Positions 36,092 through 49,119 of a stretch of 64,000 bases of DNA are shown piece by piece. The first letter of the stretch is position 1, and every line of letters begins with the position of its first letter. Position numbers and translations under genes: made by a program. The DNA is from Spongospora subterranea (taxonomy: Eukaryota; Endomyxa; Phytomyxea; Plasmodiophorida; Plasmodiophoridae): NCBI GenBank assembly GCA_900404475.1, contig OUQQ01000016.1, positions 1-64,000 of the forward strand, given 5' to 3'. Under the pieces are notes generated by a model. It did not search any database and was not told the origin of the DNA. It saw nothing but the letters and a program-made list of their open reading frames with translations.

Positions 36092-39000
36092 CTAGTTGGC
36101 TTCGCCGGCAAATATCCTGGCAATTCGTTCAGACCTCTGACGATCTCTATGGGCTAGAGTTAGCCCATAATCGGCAAAATTCCGTCTCGTTTTGGGGAAT
36201 CTGGGAGGAAGCCCACGAGAATCCAACGCAGTGTTTGACCTAATTTCGATGGGATGTCGGTTCAGCTCATCATTTTCGGCAGAATATGAACTCTGTGAAT
36301 CTTTGCCAAATAGTTCCGCGGGCTTGTTGAAATTTGACCAAGTGGCAAGATTGAATTTCGGTTGGGACGACGAAGGGAAGGCGACGGGGCTTGTTGCAGA
36401 ATCTCGGAATTCGACAGCGTTGCGCCCTTTGCATTCTGCTGTATCCATAACAACACTTTCCGCTTCAGCGTGCTGTCCAATAGGTGATGGAAGCGCATTT
36501 TCAGATGATATTTCTGGGCAGCGAACGAAAGCTTTTGAAGCAGCATGATCAGACAGAGAATGCGGCGCATCCGGAGGCAAATGGAATCCGCGATTGTCAC
36601 CACTGCTACTGCTAACGGGCAAACAACGGAGATCTGTCGCTTTGGGCTGTGGACTGGAACTGAGAGTTTCGGAGATGGGCTGACGATCAGCAACACGCGG
36701 ATTATGTTCACGATTGATGGATGGGAGATCTTCACGGTCAACGACACGATCGATGACCGGGCTTGGATTCGGATTTGCAGTGTCGTCAGTAGAGGCGGGA
36801 ACACCATCCACAACAACGTTGATTCGAACAGTTGTGTTCGGGCCATCAACCTTGACGGCATCAAACGCATTCGGATTAGATGGCGCGATGTGTTCTTCTG
36901 ATGTCTGAGAAACTGAATCGATAAAAGCCCTTGCCGTGGAAGGGGAAGTAATTCGAACGTCAGATTTCTTTGAAGAATTTGAAACAATGGAGCCCATACG
37001 GTCAATCAAATTCCCAGCATCTTCTACAGCGCCGTTAACATCATGAAACCTATAGCCAACAAGACTTTCATCAGAAACTGTGTTGAAAACGTGAGATCCA
37101 GAGGAAGAGTCGACAGGAAAGGATTTCTCCTGATGAGAAGTGTCGTTTGCGGATTTCCGACCGTGACCGCAGTCGATAACAACATCGGAACTCTTTTCGA
37201 CCATTTGAGATGTGTCATCGCCTTGAAAATGAACAGCAGCGATTGTTGAATCGTCAGTGGGTGAATGGCCTGTAAACCTTGGCGCATCATTGACAGGCTC
37301 GGTGCTGTGTAAGTCAATCGGTAAAGAACAAGCGCCATCAAAACCAGCGAAATTGTGAAGTTTCTCAATGAAATTTGACCGGATATAGGCGTCGCTGGGG
37401 TCAACTTTTTTTGGCGAAGGGGTGTCGAATAACAGGGCGGGACTGAGGCTTGGAATCAAACGAGAGGGGGACACGTCTTTGGAGGGAATGTCGATTGTAA
37501 GTTTTACGTGCAACGGTGAGTTGCGTGTTGAAGGAGCAGCTGTAAACGTTGTCAATACGCGTCGGCGTTTAGGTGTGGCGACGGTACTGGGGACGCCCGT
37601 TTCATTGTGTTGAGGTTTTGAACTGAACTGCGACAGCCGGGTTTTCAGAATGTCCAGCTCGCTGAGTCGCTGTCGTAGATCATTGATGGAAACTGATGCG
37701 GAGACCTCAGGGCATAAGATAGGATTGTCGAATCTTTCATCCTCGGCGGGTTGGGTGGTAGTGTTGATTTGCGATGGTTTTGCCTCCATATCTACAGCAT
37801 CGACAGCAACAGATCGCATAGCGTCCAAAAGTAAATCGTCTGGGACGATCTCCAGCAAGATGTTTCCAATAGTTTTGTTGTCTGAATTGAGAATGTCAAA
37901 CCAACCAGAACCGCGTCCGCTGCCTTGTGGATCTGCAAATGATCGAAGAGACACTGCAGTACGTCCAATGACGACACCAACATTATCGTCAGAGTAACTA
38001 GGACGATGGCAAAGACAGAACACGAATTGCATATTTACGAAATCTTCAACTGCTGGCAGGACCTACAAGACAGATCAGCGGAGAAATAAGTGAAGAAATG
38101 GAAAATCGAACTTCTGCTTTCAGGGTGATGTGATGAGACCAATATGGGTGGCTGGATCCAGGCTCGAGTGGTGTCGATGATTGACCAGACTGCCATGAGA
38201 GGAGTGGGGCGGGATCAAGGGAAAAGGTTACATAAAGAAACCCTGTCATCGCTTCCGGAGCCTGAATGTTTGCAGCTTGAATCACCTGGATGCTAAGCGA
38301 TCCTGTCTCATTAGGTTGAATTTCGACGAGTTTACAAGCATTGTCGAGCTTTTGCAGAGGAACGAAAGGAGACGCGCTGAAAACGTCCAGGGTAAGAAAA
38401 GCATGAATTGACAGATTATCGCGCATTCACATACGGATGTTCTGGAGTTTCGAAAAGAATTGGATCGATTCTGCCAGAGACGCGAGGTGGGGAAATCTGA
38501 TTATGGACTTTAGCAGGTGTTTGAAATGGATCAGGAAAGGCGTGCTGTGAAATCCCGTCGTCAAGAATATTGCTCAGAATTCTGGCACGGATATAAACGG
38601 GGTTAGCATAATCTGAACAGGAACTATAAGATGTACTGACGACAAGGTGCCAAGAGTTCGTACCAGCACTGCGTTGGGCAAGTTCGTACAGGTTGTCCCA
38701 TATTTCAGTTTTGCCACCAATGACGAGAGGCGACACGTCGATTACCGCAGTGCCAACTAGTGATTCTAGAACTTCACAGGTAAATGAACTTCAGATGTAA
38801 TAACCAATACAGCATACCAAGAGTGGCATCTCCTTTAGACCAAACTTCCACCTTGACGGAAAAAAGAGGGAAAGTTTGGCCACCGAACACAGATTTGTTG
38901 CAATCTCGGCACGAGAAAGACGCAGAATACCGAAAATGTTCGGGTGACTGGAAAGATGACTTGTGGACCTGGGCACGATGGGATCAGCAATTGCTTGGTC

Positions 39001-42000
39001 ATTTACAACACAGTGCGACCTGATGAGAAAACATTGCCTTAGTCGAAAACGCGCCATCTTGTCGTAGGCCAAGCAGCCTGTCGATAAACAGAGTGAAGGA
39101 GCCGGATGGTGCACAACCCTCGTCACTACGAGTTTCTTCAGAGCGAACCGTCCCTGGAGACCTCGAAGTAGCTTGTTCAGATTGATGATCATCTTCTTGA
39201 TTACCCGACAAGTACGTGACGTTTTTAGCCGAGAGAGCTTTTACACAGGAGAATCCATCTGAGCCGAATCGAACTGAAAGAAGAACAACACCAGCGGGAA
39301 AGTCGGCCAGAAGCGAATCATCTTGAAATATAGGAAACCAGCCGGAAATGCCATCCTTATCGTCAAGAAGACCCGACAATGGAACGGCTACAGTTCCGAT
39401 GCATATCGTTCCTAATTTTGAAGACGAAAAGAAGTGATGATAAACTTTCAGAATCATTGACTCAGATCGCAGCATTCGAAGTAGTTGGTCGTCAGCCGAG
39501 ATTTGGAAATTATCCTGATGATGAAATTCCGGTTCGAATGTCTGGGGCACAACTGCAGTCGAACGCGTCCAATCGTCGAAAACGTTCTCAGTTTCATTGA
39601 AAAGAGTTATTTCGACGCTGACGTTGAATCCCCTAACCTCTGTACCCCGTAATCCATGATAGCGTTGCGAAAGAAAAGCAAAACACGCATCGAGGCCTTT
39701 GATGCAATCGATATCGACGATAATAATAAGATTCTGTCCCGGTGATGATTGGGCACTGAGGGATGGCAATTGGTAGTCATCGACAGGTTCATAGGAAAAC
39801 GAAATATGCAGTTCACAGGGAGGTAGTTCTGGAGTTGGAGGAAGAAATGGCTGGAATGGGCGAACGAAAAGTGACAGTGCTGTAGACGGCTTGCTCGACG
39901 CTGTCGCAGATAGCAGGATTTGCAAAGGTAGGAGCGTCCTACCAGCAACAATACCGGCATCATGCCCAGATGCATTCGCCAGCCACACTTCAAAAATAAC
40001 ATCAGATTTGCAACTAAGAATGTACCTTTGGATGGACTGGGACGGCTGAATCTGAACAATGTGATCCGCTTCTGAGTCAAAGGTCGCATCCGCAGACAGC
40101 TCTCCAACAGTCAGAGCACGCTTGATAGAGCATGTAGACCGTGTCTCGCCTGGAAATCTGTACGATACCCAAAGAACTGCTTCCTCCATGTTGCATTCGC
40201 CATACCAAGATGGCGCCAGACGTATTCCGCTAATCGATGCGATTCGAAGGCAAAATTTATGGGACAGAGAGCACATTGGTCGTTTGGATGCTTTCCGATC
40301 AAGGGCACTCTCGATTAGTTTTTTGTTGCCATCGCCCTGATCGCACGCTGTAGCGTCCAGAGAGTCTTTCTTAGACCGTACCCTTGAATGAAGACGAGAG
40401 AGATGGCCGCGAACTATTCTTTGAATTGGGATAGCAGAACGCCAAAGCTGCGCAAGAAATGCCATTTGCGACGAGGATCCCAACGCGAGCGAAATCGTTA
40501 TGGCGCCAACCGTTTTTCCTGTTAGAACATTGCGGATAATGGCCTCATGATGTCGAAAAAGTGATAAAACTTGGTCAACGTTTTCCTCTCCATGTTTATC
40601 ATAGAACCCGCAATGAAAGCATTGTAACAAGCATCGGAGAGGGATCTTGGCGATGCCGAGCAAGATCGTGGCAGTTTGAAAATACCGAGAGTATGATGGC
40701 AGTCTGGATAACGAAGTGGACCAAACTTCTAATATGAGATGGGCGTCCTTAAACAACCCGTAAAGCTTGTTAGAAAAAAGCCGAGGGACGTGATCTAGGT
40801 GATGAAACTGAACACAGTATTTTTCTGAGCGAAGCGGCGTTCGCACGCGATCGTGATCTCCAAAGATTTGGTAAGACACGAATGTGTTTTGAAACCGATC
40901 CTGAACAGGCTCGTCAATCACGGCATGCAAAATTCCTATTTGAATAACGACTAGATCTCCTGGTAAAACAGCAACTGGTTCGGAAACTGCAGGAACTTCA
41001 CCAACAGTGCCCATGGGGCTACTTGGAGTTTGTGGACGGGACGCCTTCAGAAACTGGTCCTTCGACTGATCTTGGTGTTTCAACAACTTAGTGTCGGCAG
41101 ATACCATCGCAGAAATCGTCGATGCTTGCGTACGATCAGAGGGGGAGCTTGGACATGGGATGTCGCCCCGCAACAGCTGCAGCTCTACAGTGGCTCGACG
41201 TTGACCAGACTCATCCTTTAAAGAAATCGAAAATGGAACAAATCGGTCGGTGTGGCCTGAAGGAATATTTCCAATTCCGCGATATGGGCAAACATTGAAA
41301 GGCAGCGAGCCAAAACGGCGCTTTTGAAACTCGACGATGATTTCAACAGGTGTTGACTGCATATCGCTGCTCTTTGGCAAAACAAGTTTCGCGTTGTAGT
41401 TTACCGGTAGGGTCGACTTCGATTTGTCTTTCACCATGCGTGTAGCTGGAACTACACATTCATCTGCGCTATCCGGTAGTTTGGTAAGAACCTTGATTGA
41501 TTCACAGTTGTACTTGGGGAACGCTCCTCTCTCAAAGTCGATGGATGATATAGCAACGGTGATCGGGATCTGAATAGCGCCTTCGGGTGCGATATTTTCT
41601 TGCTGGACATTTTCGGCTTCGTGTTTTGGCGCCTCTACAGCAACTTTTTCATTGAGTTTGCGCTCCTTGGACGCGACTATCACATCTGATCCAGTTCGCT
41701 CAAAAAACAACTTGGCGAACAATTGCTCTGGATCCGCCTCAGAATCGACAAGCGACAAATCACTGACTTCATTTAGAGCAGAAAGTTCCATGTTCAAATT
41801 GCCGGATTCGGAGGGCTTCAGAAAGGAAAAACCTGAAGTAGACGCAGCTTCCATACAGTCGCGAAGACGCCGCCCTTTAGAAAGCAACTGGCCGATCACA
41901 TCGTTTTCACAAACTAAAATGGCAGGTGACCGGACCTTAGAGTCTTTGATTTTTTTCTTTGGACGTTTGCTGATGATGGAGGGCGCACCAGACGGTATAG

Positions 42001-42623
42001 GTTGTTTGGTGACAGACGACGAGGGCAGATGTTTGTATTTTTCGGAAACCTGCACGTTTGTTCGCGGTTCTAGCACGGTTTGATTCGCGGTAATGTTGGT
42101 CTCAAATGACAGAACAAACTTGAACGGTAAATGGCCAACAACAGCAGAAGCTCGTGATATCACGGGAAGAACAACGTCAATGTTTTCCAATGCGTGAGCC
42201 GAAGCAAAATCGACAACGGATTCAGCAACTGGCGCATCATTCTTGCGATCGAAAATATCGAGAACCAAAACGCGCATATCTGTTAAATAGGCTGATAGAA
42301 AGAAATTGAATATTACTGATACGAAAAAGACGCAATTCCCAATCCATCTTGCCTTTCATATCGGAATACGTGCAGCGTATTATATAGGACGCTTCTTGTC
42401 CCTCATTTAGCCATAAACCCCGGCCATGTTCTCCCCACCAAAGCAGCCTAACCGACGCCTGAATAGGTTCACTGAAGGACGGCGAGGGAATCCATGATAT
42501 TCCCCCGATTGAGACCATGGCGCAACCTTGAACATCGCCCCGCACCCGTGGAGGGAGTGATGGCAGGCTGGAAACAATGGGATCCCTGATCTCCTGTCCA
42601 TCAATCATATCGTATACTTCCAT
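36092..42623 (-). CDS. C2CD3: C2CD3, multi-C2-domain centriole distal-end protein
   Basis: C2CD3 is needed for distal appendages of the centriole and for cilium assembly. Six exons (42323-42623, 39020-42279, 38818-38968, 38435-38771, 38112-38376, 36092-38062) sum to 6285 nt, or 2094 residues, close to the animal protein. The N-terminus has the family-specific first C2 domain: SLPPRVRGDVQGCAMVSI, then VRLLWWGEHGRG, then a strand MRVLVLDIFD at the next exon. Several more C2 domains follow in the large exon, for example LVVIQIGILHAV, FCLRIASISGIRLAP and IIVDIDCIKGLDACF, and in exons 3-6 (LESLVGTAVIDVSPL; FCLCHRPSYSDDNVG; IGRTAVSL). The last 500 residues are polar and probably disordered. The ATG at 42623 precedes the conserved block directly. 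RPN8 lies just upstream, in tandem. Confidence 0.9.
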
Positions 42624-42889
42624 TGGCGAAGTCTTAGCATTGTCCGTCTCACAAGCGCAACGATAACACAATTTTCATCGTCCCCAACAATTCTAGAGAA
42701 TCATTCTTCGACCCAGGCGGGCTGCTCAACTCAGCAACCCCCTCTGCAGTGGAGTGACCGATGTGGCCACTGCACTGTATATACACAATGCGATGTGTCA
42801 TTTGGAACATTTGGGCGATTGTGAGCAATTCTATGGCGCAAGACGCTGACGACAACTGATACATAACCGGACAAGGTTTAATATATAGA

Positions 42890-44164
42890 TTATTTCTTGG
42901 GATTGCTCTTTTCGTTCTTTTCTGTTGGGGGAGCTACAACCTTTCCAGAGTTTCCGGCATCCTTGGCGCCAGGCGCATCTTTTTTCTCCACGGCTGCTGT
43001 TGCGTCCTTTTTTTCCTTAGTTTTAGCATCGGCTGTCTCTTTGTTTCGAAGTTTGTTGTTGATGAGATCGTGTAAAGCTGTTATGGCGCGAATCATAGAT
43101 GACAAGTACACAACCTAATATAAGTCAATTTTCAGGAAATTGCATCATCACGAAAAGAATACCATGATTTCATCATTGCTTTTAACAGCGAATGCCTTAA
43201 CAAGCTCTTCAACACGTAAGTTCGGTGAAAGGTTGAAAATATCCTGAATTTGATAAAGAATCAAGTGGTTCGGAGGTAACTTTCCATCGACAACATGTTG
43301 GAGATAAACTATCATCTCTCGCATGTGTTTTTCTAACCCCTTCAAAGAATTTCCTGAAGAACTATGTTAATCACAATCATCCAATAGGGCGGCATCTTAC
43401 GCTTATGTGCAACTTGATTTGCGAGACTGCTAACAGTGGTATCCCGTATGTCTCGAAGTAAATGCTCAACACCTACTTCTTCTGCTTCCAATGCACCGAT
43501 TTCTGATGGTACGTGAACAAATGTTTGACGATTTTCGCTGCGCTGTTCGGCTGTAGAAAAGATGAATTTCATAAAACAGCAGTACGAGCTTCCCACCAGC
43601 AGATTCGACGGAGCAATACGCCTTTGTAGGAATTGTTAAATCGTGTTGTGGGTTGACGTCAATAATGACAAGAATGGGATTCGGATGATATTTTCGGAAA
43701 AGTTCGTTGATCTCAAGGTCAGCCGGACGAATTTTGGGTCCAGTGCTATACCACCCAACAACCTTCTCCCGAGCTATAAAGGCATGTCAAATGCAAAATT
43801 AATCTACGAATTCTGCATCGTACCGTTAACCTTTCTGAACATTGTATACATATTTTCATGATAGCAATGATCCAGAAACCAAACTTTAGGATCTTTCTGA
43901 TCCTCCTCGAATGGAACGGCATAAGTATTGGTAATATCGACTTTACCCTTTACCGTCGTCCCGAGTAGAACTCCGACAACTCTTTTGTTGGTATCTGAGA
44001 GAACACCACTGTTAAAAGTTGCTGATTTCTGGTGTCGCCGCCTCATTAGAAAGGAAACCCCCAGCAAATATACTACCTTGAGCGACACGATTGTAATGGT
44101 CAACCGTTGACAGCAAAACAAGCGGATGAACCACGACAAGTTCTGGCAGAGCCGGGACGAGCAT
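42890..44164 (-). CDS. PSMD7: 26S proteasome regulatory subunit RPN8 (PSMD7)
   Basis: RPN8 is the non-catalytic MPN partner of the deubiquitinase RPN11 in the proteasome lid. Six exons (44077-44164, 43824-43994, 43586-43773, 43401-43542, 43163-43353, 42890-43114) sum to 1005 nt, or 334 residues, the usual length. Conserved parts are [50 protein letters not shown], then [59 protein letters not shown]. The tail is Lys/Glu/Ala-rich. The MPN domain lacks the full JAMM zinc ligands, as normal for RPN8. C2CD3 starts 266 bp downstream on the same strand. Confidence 0.95.
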
Positions 44165-44329
44165 AACTCAGACCTGATTGAGAGCGATCGGAAACGTCGG
44201 TTTCGAGTATTTCGATATCAGCCTGATTGAGTACCGACTATATATTAACTAATCACACCGGTTAGGAGGTTACTCAAGTATGCGTAGCGCTGCCCTCGTG
44301 GGGTTCGACTTTGACACACGTTGGGTCGC

Positions 44330-44506
44330 GGCCTCCTCTCAGGGTACACTGTACTGTACTCGGCCTCCTCTCAGGGTACAGTGCTGTACTGTACGCTGCC
44401 TCCTCTCAAGGTACAGTGCTGTACTGTACTCGGCCTCCTGTCAGGGTACAGTGCTGTGCTGTACGCGGCCTCCTCTCAGGGTACAGTGCCGTACTGTACT
44501 GTCGCC
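44330..44506. repeat. Minisatellite, about 35-bp unit, 5 copies
   Basis: The unit GGCCTCCTCTCAGGGTACAG plus TGCTGTACTGTACTC is repeated five times with a few substitutions. The copies are open in more than one frame only because the unit lacks stops. Confidence 0.85.
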
Positions 44507-44749
44507 AGGCGTACAAGGCCTGGCCGCCTGGGCTTCAGTGACGCAAGCCACGATAACAAACACGTGGAGACATGTTGGGATTTGGAATTGTATCTGTCAA
44601 TGACCCAATTGTCGCTACGCTGGCAAACCTGCCTGAAGAAGCAATTGCGATAATGGCTATTGTTAGATAAACACACACGCTCCTTATTTCTAAGATGGGA
44701 TAGCATTCAAAAGCATGCACTCTGCCACACCACAAAATGCGTCCGATTG

Positions 44750-45400
44750 CTGGTTAATTCTGATGCGCCCTCGATTGGTTGCGGAAGTGTAATTCTGGCG
44801 GCACATAACTTCTCAGGAGCTGGAACTTTGTGACCGGGTTGAGGCAACAGTTGGTCGGGACGCAGTTTCGACGACTCTTCCAGCTGGGGTTCGTTGGTTT
44901 GGTCTCGTATTCTGAGCGTCGCGGCAGCGCGTCGAGTTTTCCAGATAGGCCAACCCGGTCGATGCGCAATGACGAAATGATATTCCGTGAGGGTTTCTGA
45001 CCAACGTGCTGAGAGTTTTGGATGGCGTAAAGTGAATCAAGTTCTTTTGATCGCTGTATACCGTAAATCTCGTGCTGTGCGCCCTCAAGGAAATGCCTCC
45101 ACACTTGGAAAGCCGTATCGATTGCCACCAATTCTTGTCGTCGTGGTCATCGTAGTCCAACTCCGGCGCCGTCAATTTTCTTGAGTAGAACACGATAGGA
45201 TGCAATTGCCACCAGGCTGTGGCTGTGAAAGAACGGCGTCCAGCGCGGGATCAGACGGATGATTCCGTCTCACCCCTGATCGGTAGGTCGTGGTCGAACT
45301 GTTCCATTACCGTTGCACTGGTGAAGGCGCGTTTCAGGGTCAAGACCGCAGACTCGTGACGCAAAAACATCTTAGATCACGTCTTACCTGACACGATATG
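44750..45400 (-). pseudogene. pol: Ty3/Gypsy reverse transcriptase-RNase H remnant
   Basis: Minus-strand pieces in several frames read VLTLKRAFTSATVMEQFDHD (RT-RNase H connection, 45280-45370), HPIVFYSRKLTAPELDYDDHD (RNase H, 45130-45205), then FQVWRHFLEGAQHEIYG in another frame, YSDQKNLIHFTPSKTLS, and KLDALPRRSEYETKP near 44900, which corresponds to the conserved KADALSRR end. Stops and frameshifts separate them. Integrase and LTRs were not found here. It could be a scrap of the same kind of element as the integrase remnant at 28 kb. Confidence 0.85.
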
Positions 45401-45827
45401 AACCCCGAAAACAGTATTGTCTGCCATTGTAGAACTGTTTGTTGAACGGCATCGCCATCAGCGGTTGATAGAGTTGCTGGCCCCGATAAAGATCACGTCC
45501 CGGGACGGGAATCCGATTTTTTACCGACTCCGAGATTTGTTCACGCGTTGTCAGGAAAAACAGGCGACTCTCTGGTGCTACCCGGCGATGGTGAACAACG
45601 GAAACCAGATGTATGAATCCACATCGTGTTCATGTTCAATCTCGAATTGCAAGGGATATATTCAAAGGATCGATCACGTTCAATGGCGATATATATAGTC
45701 TGGTACTATTGGAGTTTTACCCGGGGGTACCTTTGATTTCCTAAGGGCGGGTTCACCCCCCGTTGGGCCTATTGAATCGTTTTCCTGATTGTTGCTGTGG
45801 GAAATTACGCCGATGTTCAATCTCTAG
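45401..45827. other. Intergenic, upstream of the channel gene
   Basis: No supported gene. A short palindromic ATATATAT stretch lies near 45690-45700. Confidence 0.4.
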
Positions 45828-48160
45828 ATGACGTCGGGGACACCTGCGCTGACAGGGGCGATCCCTTCCCCGACGGCAGGGTCAGCCTTGGGGACAGACG
45901 GCGACGCCAGAATCAAGCGAGCATTGTCGTCGCCGAAGCTGGTTTCCATCGTCCACAAGCACTGGAACGATTCTCGTCGCCGCAAACGAGGGTGCCTGTC
46001 GCGAATCTTGCTCGGTCTGTGCACGGGCCAATTCGGCGCGTTCTTGTCCTACGAACGAAGCGTTTCGTTGACCGACGCCGACGCTGTCCTTCGTCGAACG
46101 GGTTTGGAGATGACCTTGCTCTCGATCTTTGGAATTATTCTAACGGTTTTGCACAAGTGAATCTCTTCCCGATATCACGAATGCCCATCGTAATTTGATT
46201 GTTTCTGTTCAGCGGTGTTTGCTTTAATTCGGAAACTCTCGTTTTTCTCGACGCCAGTGGATCATGTAAATCTTGTTTGCCACCCCGATATATTCGAATC
46301 TAACCGGCCAAACCATCGCAACCAGGTCCCATTGGTGATTTTCTGAAATGGACTAACATCATCTGCAGTCTTATCTTCGGTTTGGACTTTCAAGCGCCAT
46401 CTGCCGTTGAGCAACGCTCTAATTTGCGGAATAGTTCATCGTCTGGCGATGTATTATCATTGCCGGAGCTATATAGAGATGAGGGAATGGCATCTGTCAA
46501 CGCGCGTGAAGGCGTTCGTTGAGTCGGGATTGATCTATCAGTTCGCCATCGAGCTGGTGATCGCGCTCTGGTAAACATCGGTTCCGATACTCGTGAATCC
46601 TTCATCAACACAAACAACCTAACAGGCAACCGATCCCCGGTATGGAGATGATATACGGAATGGGACATAAGGTTCGAACGATTTCGGATTTGATGGTTTC
46701 GACCCGGATTGCGTTGGGCGACAACTAATCGGTTTGGGGTTCAGGTCGTGATCGTCATGATGACGCTGCGGTTCTATCTCATCGTTCGTGTTCTTCGCGA
46801 CATGTCGCCTGCCTACGTGGATCGGCGCCGTATTCGATTTGAGTTAGAGTTTGCCGTCGGCTTTGGCGTTTCCGTTAATGGAATTCTGTTCAGGTTCGAA
46901 GGTGAAAATCCTGGTATTCGAGGGGATATCCATCTTGATACGGTTCTGAAGACGCAATTCTATTCTCACACCCAGTTGACCATTATGGGCACATTTTTCT
47001 ACATCGTGTTCAGTCTCGCGTACGTCATCTATATTCTTGAACGGTAAATCGCGTGGACCAGAACTGGGCGGAATCAACATCTGACCCATAATCTGAAAAT
47101 ACAGAGAACAATGGGTGTTGTATAGCCAGTTCGGTTCACGTATTATTCGGGGAACGGATTGGGTCTTGCTCAGCAAAGACCAACAACAAACCTACACGCA
47201 AACCGTCCTCGCTGATTATTTCAACTGTATTTGGCTAATCTCTGTTACCGGTAAACTTTCACACTTCTCCGTCAACGTGAGCTGAAACTGGGTGGAAAAA
47301 TTCTGTTTTATGCACAGCGACGACAGTTGGATATGGAGATTTAACGGTAATCAGACGATTTTTCTCGAGGAATGCAATTGCTGTTGGAACGTGCTGATTT
47401 CTTGATTAGCCTCATCTGGTGGAATCCAGAATCATTTGCATTCTGGCGGCGATTCTTGGCATCGTCACCACTTCATTGTTGGTGTCGGTGCTCACCAATC
47501 GCCTGGCGCCCACGTCGTTCCAGCAGTTTGTGATCGATTACCTGAACCGGTCGTCGATTCGCGAGAAGAAACGGGTTGTCGCCGCAACAATGATCCAGCT
47601 CTGGTGGAAAGAGACGGTCATTGCGGCCAAGCCAAAGAAGCAACCGCCAGCTGAGAAAACAATCCCATCGCGAAGAAGATCATCAATAACTATCAACGCC
47701 AAATCTGCTGATATTAACCCATTACGTATTTCCAGAGGTTAAATCAGCTGTTGACAATTTGTGTCAAATCTGTTATTTATTCGCGTTTGACCATCCAGTG
47801 ACGATGAGCCGGAAAGGTCGTTTTCACGCTGCATGTCTTGAATTCACATCGCTTAGATCGCGCGAAGCTCAGATGAAGACCACTTCTTCTCATGAAGTGA
47901 CCGAGTTTCAAGGGCTGACGCGAGCGATTTTGGCCGAGCAGATGAACATGAGGAAAACAATGAACGAAATGCAAAACATTCTCATGATTTTATCGAGCCA
48001 AATAGCGCAACCTATAACGGTGGCGCGTCCGAAATCTGCCGAACTTAGACCCAAGGCAACAAACATCAGAGTGATGAACATCGAGGATATGGATGATTCA
48101 GCCGATCCTGTCTCAATACCGGTGATAAAGGATTATCCAGGAAATAAACCCAATATATAA
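45828..48160 (+). CDS. Small-conductance calcium-activated (SK-type) potassium channel
   Basis: Predicted plasma-membrane K+ channel opened by calcium through bound calmodulin. Exons are recognisable but not all joins are fixed. 45828-46156 begins at an ATG and ends with an S1/S2-like region. 46540-46570 reads FAIELVIAL (S3). 46750-47045 holds MMTLRFYLIVRVL (S4) and QLTIMGTFFYIVFSLAYVIY (S5). 47205-47240 reads DYFNCIWLISVT (pore helix), and a short exon from 47318 reads TTVGYGDLT, the K+ selectivity filter. 47430-47740 holds S6 (ILAAILGIVTTSLLVSVL) followed by a Lys/Arg-rich helix (REKKRVVAATMIQLWW) at the place of the SK calmodulin-binding domain. The last exon to 48160 forms a Met/Gln-rich coiled coil, as in SK channels. 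The order and the S6 to calmodulin-site match favour KCNN over other K+ channels. Confidence 0.8.
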
Positions 48161-49119
48161 ATTGCTTACATTGTAGGAGTAAGAGACAACAGTAGCAGAA
48201 AACGTATTCAAAATGGAACAATGCCACTGAAGGAAGTGGTTCAGGCGAAAAAAGCCACACATTTGTAAACAGCAGGTAAACTGAACAGAAGATTCCGTAA
48301 AAAGAAGACGATCACATGGGCCTTCAGCACATGATTTGAGGGTGAGACGCTATCGCCAGTAGGGCAAAGCCAGCTAAGTGGCACGTCATGTTTTGCTGAC
48401 TGGAGGCCGTGTGCCACTAAACTAAAAACAGATTACCCTCGGTGGCGCAGTGACTGCCTGACTGGGCCATGACTCATGAAGGGAGTGATGAGAGGCGGCG
48501 CGTCAACACACCGATACACAAATCGAGAGCCTCATCACGACTTGAGCATGACTATGAGCAGGCCAGTTACGGCTGGACTGTGCTCCAGTGAAGGTCGTTC
48601 ACTGCAGAAGCTATCGTTGGATTTACGGCGAGTGGCAGCGCATTCCCGGTCCGACCCAGGTCATTGACTGTACTACAGTGGAAGGTCCTCTGCTTGTGAA
48701 CATTCTAAAGAGGTGGCCGTACAAATCCGTCGTCGCTTAATCATTATTCAAACAGGGGAGTTACTGGAGGAACGAGTTTGATTTATGTCAGCTGCCATCA
48801 CTGCAAGTTTCCAACACTGCCTTTCAAGTCAGTGCCAAGACTCGCATCGTCATGTTCATTTCGATCTCTCCAAGAACCGGGTGTTTATTGTGTATCCCAC
48901 TCGTGAGCAGGTGAAGCTGAAGCGACGCACACTACGACAACAACGTAAAGGCCACCGTCGCTAAAGATAAACGGATCACTTCAACTCCCGAATGATCATC
49001 GTATAACTCACTGCGTTCGACAAAATCTACACAATCTGTAGTTCATGCTGCTGTCATTGAACAGAGTGTTTAGCATATATAAACATTGCTTTAATATATT
49101 CTGGATTAGTGTTGTTTTC
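48161..49119. other. Gap between convergent genes
   Basis: The channel gene and IFT54 end towards each other here. About 950 bases hold no supported gene. Near 48850-48960 a short frame reads HVHFDLSKNRVFIVYPTREQ, which I do not recognise. Confidence 0.4.

Noticed and set aside
44280..44653. Frames across the 35-bp minisatellite
   Set aside because: Low-complexity translation that shifts freely between frames; no start or homology.
48780..48965. Short frame with HVHFDLSKNRVFIVYPTREQ and a basic tail
   Set aside because: Too short and unrecognised; could be a stray exon, but no partner exon was found.
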